This document shows positions 53,234 to 64,000 of a DNA stretch of 64,000 nt, piece by piece; positions within the stretch are counted from its first letter, which is position 1, and each line of letters begins with the position of its first letter. The translations under genes were made by a program, and so were the position numbers. The stretch is taken from assembly GCF_002878395.1 (NCBI RefSeq), contig NC_061118.1, positions 83,487,847 through 83,551,846 on the forward strand, in the 5' to 3' direction. Below the pieces are notes generated by a model. The model made no database searches. It was not told where the DNA came from and saw only the letters and a program-made list of their open reading frames with translations. This DNA is from Capsicum annuum (Eukaryota > Streptophyta > Magnoliopsida > Solanales > Solanaceae).

Positions 53234-55361
53234 TATAACACCCCAAATTTTGCCTCTGAGAAATTTTGGAGTTTTGAGCACTGTCCATGGTACAACTTTA
53301 GTTATGAGTCGTGAAGACTCCTCACAAGTCATATGGCTCCAATTATTATCTGACTAGTAAGTTGTCCATGGTTCTACTGAGGTCATGACTTGGACCTTAC
53401 AAGTCGTAAGTTGAGGTCACGAGACATAGGATATGACTCATGACCAAACCAGTGAGATGGCCCATGGTTACTGTCTTGGTAACAACTAAGAATCCATAAG
53501 TTGTAGGGTCTGGTCATGAGTTGTAGGGTGTGACTTGTGACTAAAACAGTAAGGGTGACTTGAGTCATTGTCCAGACTATAAGTCCAGGCATTAACTTGT
53601 ACTTAGTCATCATGAGTTGTGGCATGACATATTACGACTGGTGATAATTTTCCTGTGTTTTAATTAAGGGTACTTTGGTCATTTCTCTCTTTCCATAATT
53701 AAAACCCATAACAATAAAACACTTAAAGAGAGTTATTTTCATCACTTTAATAATCATAAACTCACCTCTACTCTCTCAAATTCCCCAAGTCAAGAACAAC
53801 TAGGGTTTCTCAAGGTTGATCATCTTGGGCTCTAAGATTGGTTTTTTCTTCATAAATCTTGATATCTCAGGCATGTATTTCTCTCTAAACTTTTATTTTC
53901 ATTATGGCATGTAATGGCTTGATATTTCTATGATATTAATGTTTGATTTTAAATCAGGGGTTGAGGGTTTTGGATGGTAAATGTTTAAATACAATTTCCA
54001 TGGTTTTGAATTGGTTATCTATGATTTATCTTGTGGTTTTGAAATGAATATATACATGGGCATCAGAATTGGAAAGGGGAACATGGGTTTCCCCAACTTT
54101 ATAGTTTAAATGGTTTGGAATTAGCTTTACCCCCAACTTAACTTGTGTAATTGGTTTTGGAAAGATGGTACTTGCATAATTGAACTCACTTTTCGAACCT
54201 TACATTGCATAAAAGTTTACTAAAAATTTAAATGGTTTTTGAAAGGCCTTGGTGGCCATGGATTAGTTTTCAATTAGAAAATTTGGGTGTCATTTTGTCT
54301 AAATGGTTTTGAAATGGCATAATAGAATTGGCTTTCTAGCTTAATATTTGGTATGACGATACCAACGGTAAATGACTATTTAAAAAACTCTATGGTAAAT
54401 GGATAGGAATATGTAAATGGTTTTAATTTGGGCTTAAAAGGGGTTTTGTAGCTCGCTGTGAAAGGTGGAGGTCCTAGGGGGACTGATATTAGAAACCACG
54501 TTTATCAAAATAGGGGGGCTTGGTGGCCGTGTGTATAGTTCACACTTTAAATATCTATATTTTTGGAATGGTTGGAGCATCGGTAGCTCTGGCCCTTCTG
54601 CAGATTTCTCTAATTTATGCACCAAACACGCACCAGGGACCTTTCGGTGGGGCGAGCCAAACCCATATAGGCCATGGGTGTTTTTAGGATGGTTAAAGCT
54701 ATATATTCCTGGTTAATGGTTTTGAAGTTCATTCTTAAACCCTGTTTCCTATCCTAACGCTACATATATATGTATATTTACATATATGTGAACATGTACA
54801 TTGAATTTGGATTGATTTTGAAGAGGCATTTTTTATCTCTTATCCTAAGTTACATGCTAGTGCTCACCTCCCTAACCGTCTTAGGATACTATATTGTTTC
54901 AAAATAAAGGGTCCTAAAATACTTCTTTTACCCTTGTGCAGTGTTAGGTGATTCAGTTGGTCCATGGTAAAGTAGTGAGCTTCAATCTTTCAGAAAGATT
55001 GGTCATTCCATTGATTTTGTTCCATATTTTAGAATTGAAGAGTTCACATTAACATTGTTATTGTCATTGTCATTGTCATGGTCGGGGGCATATCCCGACA
55101 TAGGTTGATGTTTAATTTTCTTAGAGGCTATTATGGACATCAAAGTATTGGTGGACTTGGTATTTGGATTCTTAGATCCTATTCAGTTGATTTATCTATC
55201 TTGTTATATGTTTGGAACTCAGATCTATCTTGTTATATGTTCGAATTTTATCTGTTCCTGGTTGTATTATATTCTGGTTTACTAGGTAAATAGGGGTGGT
55301 CTTCATTCCTTGGTGGACTTGAGATACCCATCATGACTAGGCCTTGGTTCGGATCATGACA
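53234..55361 (+). repeat. 5' LTR of the gypsy element
   Basis: It starts tataacaccccaaattttgc (TG mutated to TA) and ends tcggatcatgaca. Open frames inside it, including 54465-54716, are not genes: the same sequence recurs in the 3' LTR. Confidence 0.88.
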
Positions 55362-55559
55362 AACTTGGTATCAAAGTATAAGCTTAGTGTTCATGAGTAT
55401 TCACAAAGCCATATTAAGTAGAGTCTCTTTTATGGGATTGTAGCATGCCACACTTATAAGAGGGAGGCTACAAGGATTTTAGAAATGTTTTGTTTTCTTT
55501 TGCTCTATTTTGAGCTATAAAGTTTGGTGTCTTGAAATTCCTCTAACTTTTAATTTGCT

Positions 55560-56660
55560 CACATTTCAGATCATTTCTCCTTGAAGATCTGATATTCGTG
55601 GAAACCCTTCTAGCACTTCTGTCTCGGCCGATAGGAATATAGAGGGGACTCTCTCTACCTATGGAGTGTATACCAGTCTAGGATCCCTACTCCTGATTGT
55701 GCTTCTCTTCCTGGGGTTCCACCGTTCCCCACTGATCCTTCTCCAGTTAGTGACACTCATGCTCAGTCACCATAGAGATATATCTCTAATGTAAAGTTTC
55801 ATTATTCTATTCATTTGTTGACCCAGTTGGTAACTTTTCAGTCTCGTTTGCTTGACCATGTTGGTACTATTGCTCCATATTCTGAGTTCACCATAGTTTG
55901 CCAGTTTATGAGGTTGAGCCCTCTGATATTATTGGTTCTAAGGTTGAGGAAGATCCTCTAAGTTTTGGGATGAGATGGAGAAGATATTTCAAGTTATGTA
56001 TGCTACTGTATCTGAGGGTGTGGAGTTTGCTGCATATCAGTTGAATGATCTAGCTTATCAATGGTATGAGGAATAAAGCAGTCAAGGGGTGATAATACGG
56101 AGTCAACATTATGGGATGATTTTTCTAGTACCTTCCTTAATTATTTCTTTCCTTAGGAGTTGAGAGAGGCTAAAGCTGAGGAGTTTGTGAACTTAAAGCA
56201 GGGAAGGATGATTGTAAAGGAATATGCTTTGAAATTCCACCAGTTGTCTCATTATGCCCTATAGATTAATTCTAGTATGAGGGAAAGAATGCGGAAGTTT
56301 GCTTTGAGTTTATCTTAGGACTTAGTACTAGAGTGAAAGGCAACGATGTTGAATAATGACATGGATATCTCTAGGCTGATGGTGTATATGCAACAAGTAG
56401 AAGATAAAAAAAAAATAAGTAAAAATGGGAGAGAGATAGAATAAGAAGTTTAGGTTTTTAGAGTAGGGTGAAGGGCAGTAAAATAGTAGTAGAGATGGTA
56501 GACAGTAGTCCAAGAAGAAGAATGAGGAGAGTTCTAATTCCTATTCAACTGGCTAGTACTTCTTATCCTAAGCCATCTGGTGATCGTCACTTTCAAACTA
56601 ATAATGGGTTTAAGGTACAAGGTGCTAAGTTTTAGGCTAGTGGAGCTCAGTCAGTCCTAC
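55560..56660 (+). pseudogene. Gypsy gag (broken)
   Basis: Near 55975-56075 the plus strand reads EMEKIFQVMYATVSEGVEFA, AYQLNDLAYQWYEE, then a stop, the core of the retrotransposon gag domain (family: ...W(Y/W)E). The following sequence keeps KQGRMIVKEYALKFHQLS-like traces (56195-56250). Many stops are present. Confidence 0.75.
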
Positions 56661-56689
56661 TTTATCCTCCTTGCCAATTTTGTGATCAG

Positions 56690-57230
56690 CTTCACCGTGG
56701 TTATTATGACGAGGAGAAGAATCAATGTTTTAGTTGCGGTCAACATGGGCATATGCAAAAGAACTATCCCATGGGTAGATTAGCTACGAGGGCTAAAAAG
56801 GTCTTGGTTACCACCTTTTTAGCTTCTGCAACAAAGGGTGCTACCTCTAGTTCTAGTAATGGTCGGAATCATCTCTATGCTCTTGCTACCCGCCAGGAGT
56901 TTGAGTCATCTCCTGATATTGTTATTGGTATGTTAAATCTCTTCTATCATGATGTATATTATTTACTTGATCTGCGGTCTACTTTTTTTTATGTGACCTC
57001 CTATGTGGCTGTTCATTTTGCTTTTGGTCCTGAGTGTCTTTCTGATCTATTCTCTATGTCTACCTCAGTGGGTCTATCTTTCATAAGGAGACCTTGGTGA
57101 AATTGATAGAATTGGATATGGTGGATTTTGAGGTTATCCTGGGGATGGATTGGCTCCATTCATGCTATGCTTATCTTGATTGTCAGACCCGTAAAGTCAA
57201 CTTCCAATTTCTTAGTGAACCGGTAATAGG
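56690..57230 (+). pseudogene. Gypsy nucleocapsid and protease (broken)
   Basis: The zinc knuckle near 56730-56770 reads CFSCGQHGHMQKNY, in which the final Cys is Tyr (TAT). The aspartic protease follows: VIGMLNLFYHDVYYLLDLRS, TFFYVTSYVAVHF. In the family this is LDPGST; here the catalytic Asp is kept but Gly is replaced by Arg (DLRST). A trace of VDFEVILGMDWL follows near 57120-57150. Confidence 0.8.
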
Positions 57231-57479
57231 ATAAGAGGGGATTTCCTTAGTACCAAAAGAGAGATTTATTTTGTATCTTAGAGCCCAAAAATTAATTTCC
57301 AAGGGATGTCTTTATTATCTGGTGCAGGGTAGAGGTTCTAGTTTTGAGGGTCCAACCTTACAATCCGTCTCTATGATTATTAAGTTTTCTGAAGTATTTT
57401 TTGAGGATCTTACTGGTATTCCTTCTAATAGGGAGATAGAATTTGGGATTGATCTTCTATAAGATACTCGTACAATCTC

Positions 57480-58250
57480 TATCCCTCCTTATAGAATTGC
57501 TCTACTTGAGTTGAAAAAGCTGAAAGAACAGTTAAAGGATCTTCTTGATAAGGGTTTCATCCGTCCTAGTGTGTCCCTGTGGGGTGCTCCCATGCTTTTC
57601 ATGCACTAGAAGAATAGTTCCCTTCGGATGTGTATAGATTATCAGCAACTGAATAAGGTGACAACAAAGAATAAGTATTCACTTCCTAGGATTGATGATC
57701 TTTTTGACCTGCTTTGGGGTGATAGATATTTCTCTAAGATTGAGCTTCGATCGGTTTATCATTGGTTTAAGATTAGGGAGGTGGATATCCTTAAGATTGC
57801 TTTTTGTACCCGGTATGGTCATTATGAGTTTCTAGTATGTAATTTGGATTGACTAATGTTTTAGCGACATTTATGGATCTTATGAGCCGGGTATTCAAAA
57901 AGTTCTTGTATTTGTTCGTGATAGTGTTTATTGATAATATTTTGGTATATTCTAAGGGTGAGGAGGATCATCCAATCACCTTTGAGTAGTGTTGCAGATT
58001 CTTAAGAATCATCAATTGTATGCCAAGTTTTTAAAATGTGAGTTTTGATTGAATAATGCAACCTTTTTGGGTCATGTTATTTCCAGTGAGGGGATCATGG
58101 TAGATACATAGAAAGTTGAGGCACTTAATAAGTGGCCTAAACCCATGACTCCAACTAATATTTGGAGCTTTTTGGGCTTGGTCGGGTGTTATAGAAGGTT
58201 CGTGGAAAGCTTCTCTTCTATTGTTGCTCCGTTGACTGACTTAGAAAAAG
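57480..58250 (+). pseudogene. Gypsy reverse transcriptase (broken, FIDN)
   Basis: The traces run [18 protein letters not shown], a stop, [40 protein letters not shown] and [12 protein letters not shown]. Then, after a frame break, [16 protein letters not shown]: the catalytic FIDD is FIDN (GAT to AAT). The connection region follows (FLGHVISSEGIMVD-like, 58070-58105). Confidence 0.87.
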
Positions 58251-58259
58251 GTAAAGTTT

Positions 58260-58790
58260 ATGTGGTCTGATACTTGTGATGGTAATTTTGAGAAGTTGAA
58301 AGATAAGTTGACATTTGCGCCAGTTTTGACCCTGCCCGAGGGTGATGGTTTTATGGTTTACTGTGATGCGTCTCGAGTGGGACTAGGCTATCTCTTGATG
58401 CAGCATGGTAAGGTAGTAGCTTATGCTTTTAGACAACTTACAATTCATAAAAGGAATTATCCAACTTATTATCTAGAGTTGGCAATTGTGGTGATTGCAT
58501 TGATGATTTGGCATTACTATTTGTATGGGATTTATGTTGATATTTATTCTGATTATAAAATCTTATAGTATGTGTTCACCCAGAAGAAGTTGAATCTCAG
58601 GCAAAGGATATGGCTTGAGTTTCTCAAGGACTATGATATAAGTCTTTATTACCATCTAGGTAAAGCTATTATGGTTGTTGATTCTTTTAGCAGGTTATTT
58701 ATGGGGAGCCTATCTCTTGTAGAAGAGGAGAAACAAGGATTGGTGAGGGATATTCACTGGCTGGCTAATTTGGGAGTCTGACTTTTAGAC
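58260..58790 (+). pseudogene. Gypsy RNase H region
   Basis: The frame 58260-58568 reads GFMVYCDASRVGLGYLLMQH, AYAFRQLTIHKRNYPTYYLE and LYGIYVDIYSDYKIL, then a stop. It resumes at 58572 with KKLNLRQRIWLEFLKDYDIS and YHLGKAIMVVDSFSR. These match the Ty3 RNase H (VYCDAS, NYPTHDLE, TDHKSL, QRRWLE, YHPGKANVVADALSR) with substitutions, for example SDYK in place of TDHK. Confidence 0.87.
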
Positions 58791-59039
58791 TTTGAGGATG
58801 GAGGTGTGATTGTTCAAGTAGTTAAATTATCTCTTGGTGCTGAGGTGAAGGAGAAGCAGGTTTTGGATTCTATTTTGATGCAGATTAAGGTTGATGTGGG
58901 CCAACAGAAGTTTATGGCTTTTTGAGATTAGGGTGATATTATCTTGAGGTACCAAGGTAGGTTGTATATTTCAAATATTGATGGGCTATGAAGAATAATT
59001 TTGACTGAGGCTCAAGAGTCGAGGAACACAGTTTATCCT

Positions 59040-60260
59040 GGTTTGATGAAAATGTACATGACTTGAAGAAGATTTATTGGTGGAACAACATGAAGAGAGA
59101 TGTGGCTAACTTCGTCGCTAAGTGTATGGTGTGTCAATAAGTGAAGGTTAAGTACTTGAGGCTAGGTGGTGTGTCTCAAGAAATTGAGTTGCCCATGTAG
59201 AAATGGGAGGTAATTAACATGGATTTTATTATCGACCTTCTGTGGTCTCGGAATCATCATAATTTAATTTAGGTCATCGTGGATAGGATGACAAAGTTTG
59301 CTCACTTTTGGCCTATGAGGAATACCTATTCTGGAGAGGATTATGCTAAGTTGTTTATTTAGGAGATTGTCAAGTTGCACGGTGCTCCAGTTTCCATTAT
59401 TTTGGATTGAGGTACACAGTTTTCTTCTCACTTTTAGCATTCATTTCAGAAAGGTTTAGGGACTAAGGTCAACCTTAGCATGACTTTCCATCCCCAGACA
59501 AATGGACAAGCAGAGAGTACTATTCAGACTTTGGAAGATATGTTATGGGCCTGTGTGATTGATTTTGGAGGCAGTTGGGTAGATCATTTGCCTTTTATTG
59601 AATTTGCGAATAATAATAGCTATCACTCTAGTATTGGGATGGCTCCTTTTGAGGCTCTGTATGGTAAGAGTTTTAGATCTCTTACTGGGTGGTTTGAGGT
59701 TGGGGATACTAGGTTATTCGGCCAAGACTTAGTCCACCAAGAAATAGAGAAGGTGAAGGTTATTCAGGAGAGACTTAAGAATGCTCAGAGTTGCCAAAAA
59801 TCCTATGCGAATGTGAGAAAAAGAGAGTTTACATTCGAGGTTAGCGATTGGATGTTCTTGAAGGTATCTCCCATGAAGGGAGTGGTGAGGTTTGGGAAAA
59901 GAAAAAGCTTAGACCCCGCTATATGGGTCCGTACTTAATTTTGAGAAGAGTGGGCAATGTTGCTTATGAACTGGATTTGCCTTCGAGTTTGGGTTCCATT
60001 TACCCGATTTTCCATGTGTCATTGTTAAAGAAGTACGTGGGTTATGCTTCTTTTTTGTTGTGCTTATTGAGAGTGTTGGTATTTTGGATTCCTTGTCTTA
60101 TGAGGAAGTCTCGATGAAAATTTTGGATAGACAAGTCTGTCATTTAAGGACTAAGGAGTTGGCTTTGGTGAAAGTTCTATAGAGGAAACAAAAGGTTGAA
60201 GAAGCTACTTGGGAAGCTGAAAAGGACATAAAGTCCAAGTATCCGTTCTTATTCCCGGTT
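59040..60260 (+). pseudogene. Gypsy integrase and C-terminal tail (broken)
   Basis: The zinc-binding end is IYWWNNMKRDVANFVAKCMVC followed by a stop. The core shows INMDFIIDLLWSRNHH, MTKFAHFWPM, then SIILD-stop-GTQF and HPQTNGQAESTIQTLEDML, so D, D and E positions are visible but stops interrupt the frame. From 59480 the frame runs open for 152 codons (PFIEFANNNSYHSSIGMAPF, EALYGKSFRS). A frameshift near 59900 leads into [20 protein letters not shown] and [13 protein letters not shown]. The tail ends with ATWEAEKDIKSKYPFLF. Confidence 0.87.
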
Positions 60261-60414
60261 TGGTTAATCATTCTTAAGGTATGGGGTTTCCTGCTTTCTT
60301 TGTTTTCAAACTTTGTTAAATGTTATGTGATTTCATTCCTATCTTACAATCGTGATAATGGATGTCTTGACTCCTCATTTAGTGATGAATGATCCTAAAG
60401 AGGGGAGGGGGTAA

Positions 60415-61895
60415 TGTAATACCCTAGATTTTTGCCTTTAAAATATTTTGGAGTTTTGAGATCACCGTCCAGGGTACGTCTTAGGTGATGAGTCGTGCAG
60501 ACTCCTGACGAGTCATGAAGACTTCTCACGAGTCGTATGGCTTCAATTGTTGTCTGACCAATAAGTTTTCTATGGTTTATGCAGAGGTCACGACTTGGAC
60601 CTCACGAGTCGTAGGGTGTAACTCATGAACACACCAATGAGATGACCCATGGTTATTGTTTTGGTAAGGACTAAGACTCCACGAGTTGTAGGGTTAGTCA
60701 TGAGTTATAGGGTGTGACTCGTGATCTTGCCGATAAGGGTTCCTAGACTATGAATCCAGGAAGCAACTCGTACTCAGTCGTCATGAGTCATGACGTGAAC
60801 CATGATGACTGGCGACAGTTTTCCTGTGTTTTAATTGAGGGCATTTTGGTCATTTTCATCTTTCTCCATTTAAAACCAAAAACCATAAAACACCTAAAGA
60901 GGGTTATTTTCATCATTTTAATAATCATAAACTACACTCTACTCTCTCAAATTCCACAAGTCAAGAAAAACTAGGGTTTCTCAAGGTTGATCATCTAGGG
61001 CTCTAAGATTGATTTCTTATCCATAACTCTTGATATCTTAGGAATATATCTCTGCCTAAACTTGTATTTTTATTATGTTATGCAATGGATTGATATTTTC
61101 ATGATTTTAACGTTTGATTTTAAATAAGGGGTTGAGGGTTTTGGATGGTAAATGTTTAAATGTTTTCCCATGGTTTTGAGTTGGTTATCTATGATTTATC
61201 TTGTGGTTTTGAACTGAATATATGTATGGGCATGGGAATTGGAAAGGGGAACATAGGGTTCCCCAACTTTATGGTTTAAATGGGTTGGAATTGGCTTTAA
61301 CCCCAACCCAAATTATGTAATTGGTTTCGAAAACATGGATACTTACATAATTGAACTCACTTTTGGAACCTTACATTGCGTAAAAGGTTAATGAAACTTA
61401 AAACAGTGTTTGAAAGGCCTTGATGACCATGGATTGGTTTTCAATTGTAAAGCTTTGGATTTATTTGGCTAAATGGTTTTGGAATGACATAATGGAATGG
61501 GCTTGAAAGCTTATTATTTAGTATGATGATACCAACGGTAAATGCCTAATTAAAAGACTCCTTGGTAAATGGATGAGAATATGTAAATGGTTTTAATTTG
61601 GGCTTAAAGGAGGTTGTGTAGCTCATCGTGGAAGGTGGAGGTCCTGGAAGACTGATACTAGAAACCACGTTTGCCAGCATGGCGGGGGAGGGGGTGGGAG
61701 GGGGGCTTGGTGGCCGTGTTGATTCTTCACACTTCATATATCTATATTTTAGAATAGTTGGAACCTTGGCTCTGGCCCTTTTCCATCTCTGGTTCGTATG
61801 GCCAACACACACTGGGGCTTTCGGTGGGGGAGCCAGACCTATATAGCCTGTAGGTAATTTTAGGATGGTTAGAGCTGCATAGTCCAGGTTAATGG
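60415..61895 (+). repeat. 3' LTR of the gypsy element, truncated
   Basis: It starts tgtaataccctagatttttg and follows the 5' LTR to ggttaatggt (54716 corresponds to 61895), where similarity stops. A G-rich run (ggcgggggagggggtgggag, 61681-61700) has expanded relative to the 5' LTR. Confidence 0.87.
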
Positions 61896-64000
61896 TGCAA
61901 ACGCCCTGAGAGTACACCCTGGATGCCATATGGTGCTTACGGTCACAAGTGACCACAAGCTAACCCATGATTCAAGTACCTGTTGTGAGCACTGGGTAAA
62001 ATCTGATAACAAAACATCATATGTGGAATTTAACTAAAAAACATCATAAGGTTTTAAATGATAGTTCTGATAATGTCTGTAAAACAATACTGATAAAATG
62101 GCTACTAGTAACACCTGAAAACTGACTGACTTTTGTACTAGTCTAAAAGCCTCTAAACTGTCTGACTGTGGATTTGATGGGATAAGCCCCCAACTAACTT
62201 CGACTGACTAAATCACTGAACTACTGACATAACTGATTATAAGATAACTCATCCTCGAAGGATGAAGACTCACCATGGCTGTTGCTGCTGATGCACTGGA
62301 AAGTCTAAATACGATCGGGGATTTGAGCATCTGAACCTATGATATAAGACATCATAGCGCAAGAAACGAGTATGCAATTAGTACTTTGAATGTAATGATA
62401 TTCTAAATGAGGTTAGAATGATATGCATGGGTTCATGTGCATGATTAATAACTGACTGAACATATAACATGAGGTACTGATTAAAAATACATGTAAACTG
62501 TAAAGGCTAAGAGTACATGACCAAGCATAAGCAAGTTTTGAAATAGTCTAAAAACTGAAATACTGAAATCTGGTAACTCAATAACTGATAAACTATATGC
62601 TATGGTTGAGTAAGACTGAACTGAGTACCAAAACTGAAATGGTGGGAGGTATCATCTAACCGATATGCCCTAGTCTGAACTGATCCGGGTCCAACCTGTG
62701 ACCCTAGTTGGAAGAGTGCTGGTACCGTGCCATGGGTACTAATAATATCTGTGGAGTCAGTACTAATCTGGTGGGTGACCTCTGAGATCAATCCTAAACT
62801 GACGGGTGATCCCTAAGAGTGTCAGTCCTAAACTGGCAGGTGATATCTCATAACCTATGTTGGCTACATATTTCTGGAACTTAGGTATTGCTTCTAAGGA
62901 CCCAGTCCTAGCTGGCGGGTAAGCACCCATCCCTAGGTTCGCTCGGTGCTGAATCCTACTCCCAACTGAATGACATTGATTAGATTACTGGACTTAACTA
63001 ACTTAACTGGACGAATAACTGATCGTGAACGCTAACTGAGTGGTAATACTCATGATTTATCTTAAACTATTCTGAAGCTACTAAAACTAAGTACACAGCT
63101 AAATTTTGGATATTCATAACCCAGGTCTCAATTGTAATAACAATAAAACCACATGAAAGCTTTAAAACCATGAAAGGAAATCATTATTCACAATTATTCA
63201 CTTAAGCATCTCATCAAACATGTGGGGACTAAGACTTAAGCAAGGGGATGCTTTTTAAACATGATAAGATAGCACAATCACATGACCAAATCATAAACTA
63301 AAGATTTTATTCTGAATTCTCATGAACATGGTTTGGAAACGATAATATTTAAAACATGCTATAATGCATTCCATGTGAAAACAATTAAAATCATAACTTG
63401 AAGTCAAATTACCAATAAATAGATAAACATACTTCAACTTTCAAATGTGTAAGGTCTCTTTCTATCAAAACCTTTGGAAACATAATCATGATCGAAATTC
63501 ATAAGGTTTTCATGAAGGTAATTCATCGTCAACTTGTAATTTCATTGTAAACATGTAATATATAGTCGTTCTTCAAAACCCAAATCATTTAGGCATTTTA
63601 TGAAACACTTGGGGGACATGAGTTTACAACATGGGGATAGTCAAGTCATGTGAACATAACAAAATCTCCATACTAAAATGTAATTTAAGGGTTTAGCATG
63701 TGAATATCACTATTCAAATATAATAAATGCTAATTCAACAAAAATCACTTGTGACCATGATAAAAACTGAAATTGATAAAGCTTCATGAATGAAATTCAT
63801 AATAACATGTAAACATTATAACTTTGAACTTTAAAGATGGGTTCTTGGATTCCATGGATGAAAGGGGCCCATGGATGAACATCTAACATACCCCAATTTA
63901 AGGATTCTTGGAAGTTCTTGGTGGATTTCTTGAAAATTTTATCTTGAATATTAAAGGTCCTAGGGTTTTTTCCTTGAGGGGAAAAATGAATAATAGTGTG
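61896..64000. mobile_element. Unassigned repeat, probably an LTR of another retroelement (partial)
   Basis: The sequence begins tgcaaacgccctgagagtac, directly at the point where the gypsy 3' LTR stops. It has low-complexity 'actga/ctaac' runs and phrases such as atccctaggttcgctcggtg, resembling long Solanaceae Ty3 LTRs. No coding frame is convincing and the right border is outside the window. Confidence 0.4.

Larger units (their letters stand above)
53234..61895 (+). mobile_element. Ty3/gypsy retrotransposon with truncated 3' LTR (decayed)
   Basis: The 5' LTR is 53234-55361 (2128 bp). The primer-binding site tggtatcaaagt follows at 55367-55378, then gag-protease-RT-RNase H-integrase in Ty3 order, a polypurine tract (gaggggaggggg, ending near 60412) and a 3' LTR from 60415. 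The 3' LTR matches the 5' LTR for 1481 bp and then stops at 61895, so about 645 bp are missing. The C-terminal end of pol (KVEEATWEAEKDIKSKYPFL) resembles Tekay/Del-type chromoviruses (tentative). Confidence 0.9.

Noticed and set aside
54465..54716. Plus-strand 83-codon open frame
   Set aside because: Inside the gypsy 5' LTR and repeated in the 3' LTR.
57271..57462. Plus-strand 63-codon frame as an independent gene
   Set aside because: It is the protease-RT linker of the gypsy element (the SEVFFEDLTGIPSNREIEF trace matches family sequence before RT).

Overview
This is a plant nuclear genome window, AT-rich, and almost certainly from Solanaceae. The clues are an Au SINE with its duplications, (TTG)n-tailed RTE/TS-type insertions, LTR retrotransposons primed by tRNA-iMet, and one host gene with plant-type introns. 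I see no bacterial, organellar or viral operon, no rRNA or tRNA gene, and no CRISPR array. No new defence or catalytic system is visible.

The single host gene is an NDL/NDRG-family gene (N-myc downregulated-like, inactive alpha/beta-hydrolase fold) on the minus strand. I reconstructed 11 coding exons between 17349 and 35264. They have consistent phases, GT..AG introns, no internal stop and a predicted product of 347 residues. Intron 4 (19152-31797, 12.6 kb) is almost entirely retrotransposons: a gag-only Ty3-like element, then a full-length Copia with 5-bp target duplications. That Copia was itself invaded by a second Copia (opposite strand, own 5-bp duplications) and by a (TTG)n-tailed SINE-like fragment (21-bp duplications). 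Introns 1 and 2 carry an Au SINE and an RTE-like 3' end.

Layout. 1-8200: AT-rich repeats (CACTA-like palindromes, an irregular tandem array, several copies of a Helitron-like non-autonomous family, an Au SINE fragment). 8219-15572: decayed minus-strand Copia with two LTRs plus a third LTR fragment. 15573-17050: gene-poor. 17050-35351: the NDL gene with its promoter and polyadenylation signal. 35352-42884: gene-poor DNA with Stowaway-like MITEs, a Helitron-like end and a minus-strand Copia remnant. 42885-51050: LARD-like non-autonomous LTR element with 2.29-kb LTRs and no gag-pol, followed by the start of a tandem second internal region. 52880-53233: endonuclease start of an RTE LINE, cut off by the LTR of a plus-strand Ty3/gypsy element (53234-61895). 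That element has heavily decayed gag-pol and a truncated 3' LTR. 61896-64000: unassigned repeat, probably an LTR, running out of the window.

The host gene is plausibly functional. The retroelement genes are nearly all broken by stops, frameshifts or loss of key residues. Coordinates of degenerate repeats are approximate, and all family assignments rest on motif recognition, not on database searches.
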